Source: Cylindrodendrum hubeiense (taxonomy: Eukaryota; Ascomycota; Sordariomycetes; Hypocreales; Nectriaceae). Taken from it: a stretch of DNA of 47,696 nucleotides. Below, one piece after another: positions 10,677-20,365 of the stretch (position 1 is its first letter; each line of letters opens with the position of its first letter). The stretch covers positions 1 through 47,696 of the forward strand of contig JAANBB010000322.1 in assembly GCA_014621425.1 (NCBI GenBank), written 5' to 3'. The notes under the pieces are model-generated. The model was given only the letters and a program-made list of their open reading frames with translations. It made no database searches and had not been told where the DNA came from. The position numbers were made by a program, and so were the translations under genes.

Positions 10677-12650
10677 ATGGCAACTCCAGAGCCAACCAGA
10701 TTTGCCTTGCTTGTCGGTGTCGACGTGTATCACAATGACGGCTCAAGAACCGACAATGATGGCGAAATTGTGTCGCTCAACCAGCTCAAGGGTTGTGTTA
10801 ACGATGTGAGGGCTATTGGGTTGTTCCTTCAAGCCGAATTTAAATTGCACAACCCTTCTATTCTTACTTCTTCGCCCGTCCAACTAATCGGTAACAACGT
10901 TGGAGAAACAGTTGAGTCGGCAGACCGCTTGCCAACGTACGCCAACATCAAAAGGGAATTCGAAGACGTGATTGGCCGGGCGAAGCCTGGAAACGAGTTC
11001 TTTTTTCACTTCTCGGGACATGGAGCGAAACTAAAGACGACAAAGAAGAACCCTGGCCCACGTCAGACCGACCCGTCTTTGCTTCTCATGGATTACTGCT
11101 GTGGAAAGCCTGCATTGCGTGGGTGGCAGCTTAACGAATGGCTACGGAAACTGAACGAAAGAAATGTTCGGATCATTGTCATCCTGGACAGCTGCTACTC
11201 TAGTGGCTCGTACAGGCATGACCTGAATTTTCGCACCCCAGATTGGTCTGACATTCCGAACCTCCCAGCCGACGAAGCCGTCACCCAAGAAGTGTCTAAT
11301 GAGCCAAACACCCGTGACGGTGACATGGACACATCCTGGGACATCAACCCAGACGCATTCACAGTCATGGCAGCTTGCGACATCAATGAGCGTTCGACAG
11401 AACAAGTGCACAACGAGAAATGGGGTGGAGTGTTCACCCAAGAGCTCCTTGGCTATTTGAAGCGCGAGAGTCCAGGCGCAAGGACCGCGTCGTACAATAG
11501 TGCCCGTGAGCAAATAGCTGAACGAATCGCACAGCGTGAAGTGGAGCAGAAACCAAGGTTCCATGGCAAGGTCAATCTGACGATTTTCGGGACCAAGGAA
11601 CCAATTTTAACCACTCAAATTGCTGTCAAAATCGATGAAGGAAAGGTCATTCTTCCCGTTGGAAAAGCTCACGGAGTGAAGCCAGGGTCTGAATTCACAA
11701 ACTACCCGCCAACACCAGGGTTCACTTTTCGTATCGATACAGTTGACAATTTCGAGTCTTCAGCTCAAGTCTCAGAGGCGTCGAGAGAATTGATCCAAAA
11801 GACCGACGCGGTTATTCAAAGACGGTGGAGCCTAGGAGATGATGTGTTGAGCGTTCTTATTGACCCCGATTTTGGGAGCGGTTTTGAGGAAGAACTCAAT
11901 CGACAACTCGAAGAGTGGATCGCTAGCAGGGTTGAGGTCACAACGTTTCAATCTCGTCCGGCCCAAGCCAATGAGTTGAGACTCGAAAAGCGCGAAGACG
12001 GTGGTGTTAGTATCTTCGGCCCAAAGTCACTGATTGGATACGAGGGCCCCGTCCGTGGTTTAGATATCCCAGTCAACAATGTCCAACTACTCGCAAAAGG
12101 ATCAGCTCTTGCCTTGGCACATCTGATCCGATTCGGCCAGATACATGACATTGAGAAGACGCAACCGGAACTATTTTTGCCGTTCAAGGTAGAATGTAAC
12201 ACCGCAAGCAACACAAGAAGCGCAAGGCCGTCCTCGTCCAGCCAGGGATGTGACTTCGCATTCGAGAACATATGCAACACGACACTTTATGTTACCGTCT
12301 TTATCCTCGGACCTGGATTCAGCGTAAAGCAACTATATCCTGTTTCTAATAATGTCTCTCCAATAATAGTAACCCCTGGCGGAAAGATGCAATTTCAATT
12401 TATACTGAAGCTACCCAGTCAGCTTAAAACTAGCCAAATGGGTCATGATGGGGCCACACACCGAGACATCATACGTACCATTGTTACAAGAGGCAAGGAG
12501 GTCTCTTGGAGGTCTCTCGAACTCCCTCACATCTGGGATGCGGAACAAGGAAGACTGAGTCGGAGTCAAGGGGGAAGGGACGGAACGGTGGTGGAGCCCG
12601 ACATGACTTGGTGGGCTCATGACAAGGAAATCTTTTCACCTCCGTTATAA
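10677..12650 (+). CDS. Caspase-domain protein (peptidase C14 / metacaspase-like) with long C-terminal extension
   Basis: Intronless, 657 residues. The caspase fold starts at once: RFALLVGVDVYH, then LKGCVNDV, then the His motif FHFSGHGA (His115) and the Cys motif ILDSCYSSG (Cys173), so the His/Cys dyad is present. The fold ends near residue 300. The rest is not proline- or glutamine-rich as in type I metacaspase prodomains. It holds a segment around 310-380 (VGKAHGVKPGSEF) and a likely beta-sandwich around 525-600 (ENICNTTLYVTVFILGPGF, LYP, TPGG), the layout of many fungal C14 proteins of unknown substrate. The start context TCATGG is acceptable. The gene is paired head to head with the TPR-CHAT gene, suggesting co-regulation. 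The role is probably regulated proteolysis or cell death. Confidence 0.9.
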   Translation: MATPEPTRFALLVGVDVYHNDGSRTDNDGEIVSLNQLKGCVNDVRAIGLFLQAEFKLHNPSILTSSPVQLIGNNVGETVESADRLPTYANIKREFEDVIGRAKPGNEFFFHFSGHGAKLKTTKKNPGPRQTDPSLLLMDYCCGKPALRGWQLNEWLRKLNERNVRIIVILDSCYSSGSYRHDLNFRTPDWSDIPNLPADEAVTQEVSNEPNTRDGDMDTSWDINPDAFTVMAACDINERSTEQVHNEKWGGVFTQELLGYLKRESPGARTASYNSAREQIAERIAQREVEQKPRFHGKVNLTIFGTKEPILTTQIAVKIDEGKVILPVGKAHGVKPGSEFTNYPPTPGFTFRIDTVDNFESSAQVSEASRELIQKTDAVIQRRWSLGDDVLSVLIDPDFGSGFEEELNRQLEEWIASRVEVTTFQSRPAQANELRLEKREDGGVSIFGPKSLIGYEGPVRGLDIPVNNVQLLAKGSALALAHLIRFGQIHDIEKTQPELFLPFKVECNTASNTRSARPSSSSQGCDFAFENICNTTLYVTVFILGPGFSVKQLYPVSNNVSPIIVTPGGKMQFQFILKLPSQLKTSQMGHDGATHRDIIRTIVTRGKEVSWRSLELPHIWDAEQGRLSRSQGGRDGTVVEPDMTWWAHDKEIFSPPL

Positions 12651-13234
12651 TCTTGCATTTAACACGGATGAGTGTAGAGATATTAGCTAAACTAATTCTT
12701 TTGCAACGTCCACGTGCTTGAGCTATGTGGTCCCAATAAGAGTGTTCCTCTACATCCCGCACATCGGCATATTTCTTGACCTTGCGCCTACCCCGCCCTC
12801 ATAAGGAGCCCATGGCGTACCCAGCGGTACTCGCAGAGTGTCAATATATTGAAGGGCGTCTTACTAGCAGAGTCCTATAGCCCAATCAGTTTGGGTGAAT
12901 TCATGTACACCTTATCCTCCCTCCATATGGCCCCTCACTTTCTTGGCAAGAAACATTATCCCTTATCGAGACAAGGCATCTGGTTGTGTTACCAACTTTT
13001 TTCCGTCACAAAGACACAATACAATGATTCTATATCCAGTATGCCCAGTGTGTTGGTCCAAGGTGGCAATGCAAAAAGCCTCGCCGGATTAGTATAGACT
13101 ATTTATGCTAGATGGATGTGATTTGCTCCTCCAGCTCGGAAATGAACTCGACTGTCACACAAGGTTAACCCTGTATCCAAGTTTTTCTATTCCATTATCC
13201 TGAGAGTTGCATTTTGAAGGTAGGCTTTCAAGAG
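12651..13234. other. Convergent intergenic region, nothing recognised
   Basis: Lies between the stops of the caspase gene and the DUF7703 gene. Short open frames here have no recognisable domain. Confidence 0.5.
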
Positions 13235-14239
13235 CTACCAAGGACTGCTACTATCTGGCTGTGTGGGAGCATCAGCAGCTCTTACACGACGTAGCTGAAT
13301 CCCGTTGTTGTTGAGTCCCTCGGAAAACGGAGCTTGCTCATTCGACCAGCATTCGGTAATGTTGAGATACGATGGCTGAGCGAGAATGCCAGCAGGTTCA
13401 TCCACAGCATGCACACAGTTGCATTCTCTATGTCGTACGAGAAGCAGCAGCCTGTTGAGCACGGCAAATTCCATCTTGAGCTTGATGCTGTAAACCACCG
13501 GCTTGTATGTCGTTGCAATCTGGAAGTGGTCCAGATACTGGATGATCATGAGGCTTATGTCGAGGAGCACAACCAGGACGTTGACGATGATGAGGTGGCG
13601 CATGACTTTGCGTGCCGCGATCTTTTTCAAAGCAAAGATGGGCTTGAGTTCACGAGATGCTTCCCAGATGTAAAGACCGGAGATGATGGACTCTTGGATG
13701 GAGAACCCCGCGAGTTGGATACGCTCGTAGATGTCAAATGCGGAGAGGAATCGATTAGATTCTCGAGTGTTGCTGCCGAGAAACAGGACTGTAACCGGGA
13801 TGTGAAGGATGCAAAAGTTGATGATGATCATAATCAGCACCCAGCGGGTATTTTCTCTATCTGACACGACGAGATGGAGGCGCGAGTAGAGAACGACGGA
13901 CTGGCCAGTGACCATGCCATACCAGCCGATGCACGTCAGAACGGCCAGTGGAAAGTTCGGCCCGAGGCTGTAGTAGCGCAGCAACACGACTATCGAGTGA
14001 AGCACAATTCCTAGTGTCGCCGTGACCATGCTCCAGAAATAAAGGCTGTCATAGCGCTTGAAGCGGAAGAGCAGCGAAGGGAGGATTTCGACGCAGTTAT
14101 AACACGCGATTGCGAAAAAGCCAGCAATTACCATGTCGACCGGCAACGACACCGAGATGGGACCCGTTTCCCCGGCCATGTTGGCTGCGGTGGGATCCGG
14201 ATAGGGAGGAGCAAGCTGATCATGGCACGATGTGTACAA
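13235..14239 (-). CDS. DUF7703-like seven-span membrane protein
   Basis: Single exon, up to 334 residues. After a short N-terminus there are about seven hydrophobic helices, beginning with VDMVIAGFFAIACYNCVEIL, then FRFKRYDSLYFWSMV and GWYGMVTGQSVVLYSRL. These are patterns I associate with the fungal DUF7703 family, of unknown function and GPCR-like topology. The C-terminal 70 residues are polar and probably cytoplasmic. Translation may start at the second ATG (14179, MAGETGPIS), which would drop 20 residues. It faces the caspase gene tail to tail. Confidence 0.8.
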   Translation of the reverse strand: MYTSCHDQLAPPYPDPTAANMAGETGPISVSLPVDMVIAGFFAIACYNCVEILPSLLFRFKRYDSLYFWSMVTATLGIVLHSIVVLLRYYSLGPNFPLAVLTCIGWYGMVTGQSVVLYSRLHLVVSDRENTRWVLIMIIINFCILHIPVTVLFLGSNTRESNRFLSAFDIYERIQLAGFSIQESIISGLYIWEASRELKPIFALKKIAARKVMRHLIIVNVLVVLLDISLMIIQYLDHFQIATTYKPVVYSIKLKMEFAVLNRLLLLVRHRECNCVHAVDEPAGILAQPSYLNITECWSNEQAPFSEGLNNNGIQLRRVRAADAPTQPDSSSPW

Positions 14240-16944
14240 TGCCCGGGAAAATGAGCGAGAAATGCCAGAAGAAGAGTTGTCGACGGAGGGAGGTAAGTAA
14301 ACTTGATGGAGGGAGGTGAGTAAATGCAGCTCGGATGCGCTGACCGAGCAATGGTGTGATAAATGCCCTTGAAAGTCCCTCAGGAACTTGCCCTATGGCG
14401 CTCCCCAGTCTCTCGAGGCTAAGCCAGTTAGGATATAATTGCGACGGCACGTTGTGTTCCTGGGGACATGGGGAATTGGCTGGGATGAAGTTTTGTCGGC
14501 ATTCGTGGCTAAGGCCATTGCCCAGCTTGACAGCCCCTTACCTGGGGTAGCTTTGCTTAAGTGGCACAAGGGTCGGCAATGCCGATCCTAGCAGCATCAA
14601 CACATTCATGCAGATGCAGACGTCGGGTGGGCGCTATCCCTTGACTAGGCCGCGGGGAGCTTTAGTTCAAGCCACACCAACAGGGAAACAGGGGTTGGTC
14701 CGAGTTTGCACAGTTTGCACAGGCTAAGCCGGTCCTTGCCGGTCGAGATTTAACTTTTGGCTATTGACTTGGCTTTGGTTGTGGAGATGAGCCCAGGCTT
14801 GCCTCGCCAATGGGAAGATAACGCGGTCCTCCTTCGTATCCGCTTATGAGGCGTGGCGATGCGCTGGGTGATGCCATAACAGATACGAGTGCCACAACGG
14901 CGCAACATAAGCTTATCTGATATGTCACTATCATTCACGAGGGCTGCTAGCTTAAGGGAGGTCCTAATACGTCGTAGGCATTTCGGAACCCGGTACGGAG
15001 TACCCGGTGGGTTGATTGAAGCACCTGCTACCTGTGCACCGGTAGGCCCCTGTCCAGTGCAGTCGGTCCTGCCGATCTCCACATGTCTGAGTGAAACATT
15101 GATCTTCATCATCTTCCCAGTACAGAGAAGATCGCTCTATCCCAATATTCCTCGATTAATGACCAACGGAACTGCGTCTCTTTGAAACGCTTTGTTAAGT
15201 CTGGCGCTGATCGATCGTTCGCTGACATAACACCCGTCGTACAATCGGCCTCGCAAAGCTCCCTCGTTGTCTCAGAAATTTCTTCCATGTTTGAGGATGG
15301 GGGTTTTTTTTCTCCCACAAAATTCGCTGGGAGGCACCACAGCTCGTCCTCTGCTACATTGCAATATCTCTATTATTGAATGTAAATTTACATTCCAACG
15401 TAGCGAACACAGGTACCTAGGTGACTGTTCGATGCAGGGCCTGGAGTCCAATAAGCATACGGCACGAATGATCGTGCGTTTTGGGCGGGTCGCAGCCGGC
15501 GTCGCCGAGGCGCTGTTGGGTGGCGACCGGGCCAGCTCGAGTTCTCATTCTCACCAGACCAATCATTCATGGAGTCGTCTGCATCCATCCACCATCGCTC
15601 GTTGTAAATGAGAGCTATAGAAGGCACCCTATCCTATTCTAGCATTATCACCACGTAGGTGCGTACACGATTTTCCTGTTTGACCCTTCCTTGGCCCACT
15701 GCAGGATCCATGTGAGCCTAGCGAGGAAATTTTACACCGCAAGTTTAGAAATACGCCGCATACTGTAATTCGTTTGAGCCAACTTAATCCTCTCGCTCAA
15801 TGTTAAACAAATCAAAGCACCCAAAAGGTTGAGTCTTGGAGAAACCAGTCCTGTTGAGTTCCAAGTCTTCGGCTCAGGGCATATATATCATCTCCTCAAT
15901 GAGAGTAACGACTGGTTGGTGAACGTGCTGCAGTTTCAACTCCACAACCAGCCCCTTCATTCTGGCTTTTCATTTACCACTTGATTGATATGAGCTACAC
16001 TGTGAAGAATCGGATGGCGGTTCTAGAACTGCGTCATTGCATCTAGAACCCAGGATCGAAGTGTCGCTGCAAGAGCTCGATATGTTTGAAGGAACACGAG
16101 CACTTTCAGCCACCGAGTAGAAAATCCGATAAGGGTTTGACGACAGCTTTCGAAGCCGTTAAGTGCACCCTGAAAGAAAATACTGGCGTTCGGAGCATCG
16201 GGAGCATCATGAAATAGCAGTACAACAGCATAATCCCAAAGCGGGGTTGATACATGGGATGGAATGGCAGGTTTAATATTAGCGTGTTGATCGATGAACC
16301 AGCCAATATTCAGGGAATTATTACCGCTGTCCATGTTCAATAAATTATGGAATTAGATTGTTAGGAAGCTCGAAAGGTATGACAAGCCTCGCTGCAGCCT
16401 TCAACCAGTTGGCCAACATCTTCGACACCCAGAGTAGAGGCCTTTTTTAGATGAGAATTGACAATCTTCTTCTTATACCTTAAATTTCCTACTGATTCGC
16501 CTGCTGTGAGAGATATTGCGAAACTTGCTCTCGAGGTATATAATTTACGGATAGCTCATGGGGAGTTGATGAAGGTGGCAGGGGAGGAGCAGGGTTGTGT
16601 TGGGCGTGGCATGAAGAAGCCAAGATTGACAAGGGGATCCAAAGATCAGCTCCTGTTATTCAAATATCCGTTAGGTATAGAAAGACTGCGATTGCTACTG
16701 AGAATAAATATTTTTTTAGTTTGTCATTTATTGCTTTTATTGATTGATCGAGATACCTAGCTACCCTATACACCCTCCTCTCACGTTTGTTTTGCTATTT
16801 CAACTGAACACGAACCTGCATTTCGCGGGAATCCATTTCACCAAAAATGATTGCATAGAATGTTCATATTTGTTATCAACTGGCCTTCTCTTCCATCAAG
16901 TACTCAAAGCACCCGAAACGATTCATGATCTCTACTCCAAGATG
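14240..16944. other. 2.7-kb gene-poor stretch
   Basis: No supported gene. Open frames at 14750-15112, 15388-15627 and 16023-16340 (minus) and 15267-15611 and 16458-16760 (plus) show no domain and no exon joins. A small direct repeat (GTTTGCACA twice, near 14704-14721) and a doubled ACCCGGTA-type word near 14988-15009 are present. The stretch could be decayed sequence, since it ends in an MFS relic. Confidence 0.5.
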
Positions 16945-17323
16945 AGTAAAGCTGACAATGAGGTAATAATGGCTCTCGGTATGAACATTGCAAACACAGC
17001 TAGACACACCAAGAAAGTGACAACCAGTGCCCTTGTCTTCGCTGCCTATTGTATCAGTAACATCACTGTGCCACAATTCTCCAAGTCTTCCCAAGCGCCT
17101 CGCTATCCCCTCGGTATGGGAGCTATATTGGCATCCTACGTGCTAAGCATAGTAACCATAGCACTGTACATGCTGTATTGTTGGCGTGAGAATCGCAGAC
17201 GCAATGCACAGGATCAAATCGCTGGACAGAGTGCACCTCGATACGAATTTTCAAGACTTAACAGACCGGGAGAATGTTCACTTCCGATATATGTGGCAAA
17301 TCAAAGCCACAAAGGCACTATAA
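16945..17323 (+). pseudogene. 3' relic of an allantoate-permease-family MFS gene
   Basis: Only the last two or three membrane spans remain. The frame from about 16945 reads IMALGMNIAN, RHTKKVTTSALVFAAYC, then SSQAPRYPLGMGA and a final span ending CWRENRRRN, the usual C-terminal signature of Dal5-type anion:cation symporters. At 17248-17251 one extra T breaks the frame. One base over, the family C-terminus QDLTDRENVHFRYMW follows and ends at TAA 17321-17323. The first three quarters of the gene are not found upstream. It is clearly a 5'-deleted, frameshifted relic, different in sequence from the intact carrier at 20366. Confidence 0.8.
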
Positions 17324-17756
17324 CTTCGCTTTGCGGTATCCGATAAATTCAATATTGTTTAAAGATCAGACAAATCTTCTCATCAGTTCGGTATTAAGGT
17401 GCGCAACCCACGATATGATGAGCGCCCTTAGAGCTTCAATTGCGTGCTAGGAATCCCCGCTTGCTCAGTTGCATCGTTGAGCGAGATCGGCGAAGCGTGC
17501 CATGATGACCAATACGCGGCAATACCGCGCTGAATAATGGAGCCTCGTGACATAAATACGGGGCATATCCGGTACGGTACTAAAGATTACCTTAGACTTC
17601 TCCTCAGTGCGACCTATAAACCACCAATGCACCATCAGTCGAACTTGCACTAATTTATCACTTCCACTGCTATAACCGTAAGGTCTATTTATTTGAGCCT
17701 GAGCCCGAGCACATATCTACCGGAGACTTCCCTAGGGTTATATCTAATCAAACAAA
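17324..17756. other. Upstream region of the acyltransferase-like gene
   Basis: 433 bp, no gene supported. It holds the presumed promoter of the gene at 17757; no strong TATA was found. Confidence 0.4.
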
Positions 17757-18880
17757 ATGCTCGAAATACAGTGTACTGGCACGCCATACGAGGTAAGTCA
17801 ATAATTTAACACGCTCGTCAAAAATAGTCAACTAAACCAATTCACTAGATAGGCCACCAACATGGAACTGGCGCCAAGGACAAGGTCGTTGGCTCTCTGG
17901 CATTCTACAGAGATCTCTTCCGAACTACATGCGATATGGACTGGACAGAAGTGTCTCAACAGGCACTCAAGTACGTTCAACCTCTTGAGGAAATATGCCC
18001 GCTTTTTGTGGAGGAGATTCGCGGAGTGGCCGATGGGGCCGGCGTTCAATTTCTCGACATTGTGGCCCTTAACGTTCGGACAGAGATCATGTTCGGTCTC
18101 TTCACCAACGACCCAGGGATCTCCATCAAAAGTGACGGGTGCACCAGCTTAGCATGTAAAGACGCCGTCGGCAACATGGTGCTCGCGCAAAATTGGGACT
18201 GGCAGGTCGAACAAGCCCCCAACCTTTTCATTTGTCGCATCTCCCAGCCCGGCACAGATCTACCTGATATTGCCATGGTAACAGAGGGAGGTGTGATTGG
18301 TAAAATCGGGTTCAATTCCAGCGGAGTTGGAGTGTGTCTGAATGCTATCCGCGCTCGAGGTTTGGACTCATCCAAGCTTCCTATCCATCTTGCTCTGAGG
18401 ACTGCTCTCGAATCGAAGTCTAGGAGCATCGCCATTGAGAGGATCACGGCTGTTGGTACAGCAGGCAGTGGTCACATCCTAATTTCAGATCCATCTGGGG
18501 CTACGGGCCTCGAATGTACTAGCATTGGGATTAAAGAAATCCAGATGGACGTTGACGGATCCATCGTTCATGCCAACCACCTTCTGCTCAACCATCCCGA
18601 TGTGGATGAGCCATCCTGGCTTTCAGACTCTCCAGCTCGAGTCATCCGTCTCAGCAAGTTACTCAAAGAGAAGTTTTCTTCTTCTCCAATCGCTACTTCT
18701 TCTTTGTTCGAACTCTTTAAAGACGAAGAGGGATTTCCAGAAGCAGTCAATCGCTGCCAAATTGGGGAATGCGAAACAGAGACGTTGTTCACTATCATCA
18801 TGGATTTAGCCTTAAAGAAGGCCATTGTGACAGTTGGAAGACCAACTGAGTATACTAAACGTTTGGAGCTGTCATTCTGA
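17757..18880 (+). CDS. Acyl-CoA:isopenicillin N acyltransferase-like Ntn hydrolase (penDE/aat family)
   Basis: Two exons, 17757-17792 and 17849-18880, with a 56-nt intron (GTAAGT...CACTAG) give 355 residues, close to the 357 of penDE. The start MLEIQCTGTPYE-IGHQHG matches the family N-terminus. Features: EEIRGVADGAG, LNVRTEIMFG, the autocleavage site at Gly109-Cys110 in SDGCTS (the Cys would become the N-terminal nucleophile of the beta chain), QNWDW, and GKIGFNSSGVGVCLNA. The protein ends LELSF, so the peroxisomal C-terminal tripeptide of penDE (ARL) is absent. That resembles the cytosolic AatB-type paralogues. No ACV synthetase or IPN synthase lies nearby, so penicillin production is not implied. 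The substrate is unknown: an N-acyl transfer or amide hydrolysis on some small molecule. It converges with the amidotransferase gene 63 bp away. Confidence 0.9.
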
Positions 18881-18943
18881 AATCGAAGCTGAAGCTATGC
18901 CGAGAATATAATATTTGCTCATACGGTGCGAGGATAATAGACC

Positions 18944-19841
18944 TCAAGGGCTCTCGACTTGTTTCATCAATTGCTTCCATGTAATTTGCCCATCATGAGT
19001 ATTATGAACATCTTTCAATGACCCGGCTGAGAGTGTCGCTGGCTCAGCACGATAAGCTCCATCGTCTGTATCCAGTAGGCCTTGTGCAATCTGGCCATTT
19101 AGCTCTGGATGGCCTTGAAATGTTAAAACATTATGGCTCTCTGACATAAAGATCTCGTTGCCGTTAGCAAGTGCTACAAAACCCGGTGCAGCGGTAGCGA
19201 CGCGACGCTTATGGAATTTGTGTAAAGCCTGTTCAAAATAGTCTTGGTTAGTCGATATCTCCTATGGAAAGAGAGACGATGGTTGTTTCATAATACGATA
19301 GGACTAAGAGGGAGAGTCCAGATTTTGATCCAGAGCAAGATATGCACTTACGAGAGTGTCCTGACCAAAAAGACTCTGACCATCTGGTGTAAGTTGGATC
19401 TCCTCAACTCCTATCTTTCCGCGCATGTTAATCAATTGACTCGTCATCTATCTCTACCAGATTAGACAGGAACCCGCTACTTACTCGTGGTCCTCCAGGT
19501 AGAACTTCCAGGCTTCCGCCTAGCGCAAAGTGAATAGCCTGATGGCCCCAACACATGCCTAACAATGTGGTGCGACCGCGCTGTTTGGGAAAATCGCGAA
19601 TGCGAGTTAGCACCTCTTCGACCCAAGAGTTCGAAGCAGGTCCAAGTAGATCAAAGGTTCCGCCAGTCAGAACGACCAAGTCATACTGGCTGAAGTCAGG
19701 AATTGGTTGGCCATCGACAGCACTGCAGACTTCGATCTCAGCCAAGGGTTGGGTATGGCGGATGTTCGCAGAGAATGAATCAATCATCTCCTGACCCCAG
19801 GCGTGTGTGGTCGAGTAATTTTTGACGATCAGCGACTTCAT
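18944..19841 (-). CDS. Class I glutamine amidotransferase-like protein (GATase1)
   Basis: Three exons, 19485-19841, 19352-19414 and 18944-19261, joined by introns of 70 and 90 nt, give 245 residues. The first intron has a GTAAGT donor and an unusual AAAG acceptor, chosen because it restores IGVEEIQLTP; the second is GTAAGT...CATAG. The catalytic triad is visible: nucleophile Cys97 in LGMCWGHQ, and His191/Glu193 in FQGHPE. It belongs to the standalone GMP-synthase-like amidotransferases of fungi, which release ammonia from glutamine or act on related gamma-glutamyl compounds; the acceptor is unknown. It shares a promoter with the MFS carrier at 20366 and ends 63 bp from the acyltransferase-like gene, suggesting a three-gene amide or nitrogen module. 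Confidence 0.88.
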
Positions 19842-20365
19842 CTTTTCTGTTTAGTTGAGCTGAAGGTTCAGGTTATTCACGAAAATGGATTGGTCCCTGG
19901 CTGTCGGTAAAGGGCTCAACGATAATAATCCAGATAAGCACAAGGAAGCAGAACTGGAATTAAAAGCTGGGCAGAGTAAAGGCCGCTCAGAGAAGCGGGG
20001 GAATCACGGGTTCGTCGCGTTTTCCGCGGCGCGGAGAATGACCCACATTGTAATTCCTAAACTGGTTCTTTACATAGATAATGCCCCTGCTTATCACGAG
20101 AGCGCGGTCTTGAAATGGTAATCCTAGAAGATCTTCACGGTTTCCGCGCTGTCTCCGGATGATATCTACGACGAATGGTGACCATTTCCGCGCGGTCTGT
20201 GATAATCGGTCCGAGCTCCAATCTCGCACATAAGACGCCGAGTCCAATATTCTAGCCCCTCTTTTAGGCCACATAGATGCTGTCAATCATAGTATCCTTC
20301 TCACTGTTCAAACTTCAATATTAAGGAATATTCAACGTGTCTATATATCCCAAGAATAAGACGTC
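19842..20365. promoter_or_regulatory. Divergent promoter with five HGATAR (GATA-factor) sites
   Basis: Between the amidotransferase and MFS starts I find CGATAA 19920-19925, AGATAA 19932-19937, AGATAA 20076-20081, TTATCA 20091-20096 (TGATAA on the minus strand) and TGATAA 20200-20205. Pairs of such sites bind AreA/NIT2 nitrogen regulators in ascomycetes. Three TTTCCGCG words (near 20018, 20140 and 20185) are also present. Function is inferred from motifs only. Confidence 0.45.

Noticed and set aside
16023..16340. 105-codon minus-strand open frame in the gene-poor stretch
   Set aside because: No domain recognised and no splice-compatible neighbours; likely chance.
17757..18880. A penicillin biosynthesis cluster
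   Set aside because: Only a penDE-like gene is present; no ACV synthetase or isopenicillin N synthase is in the window, and the PTS1 signal is missing.
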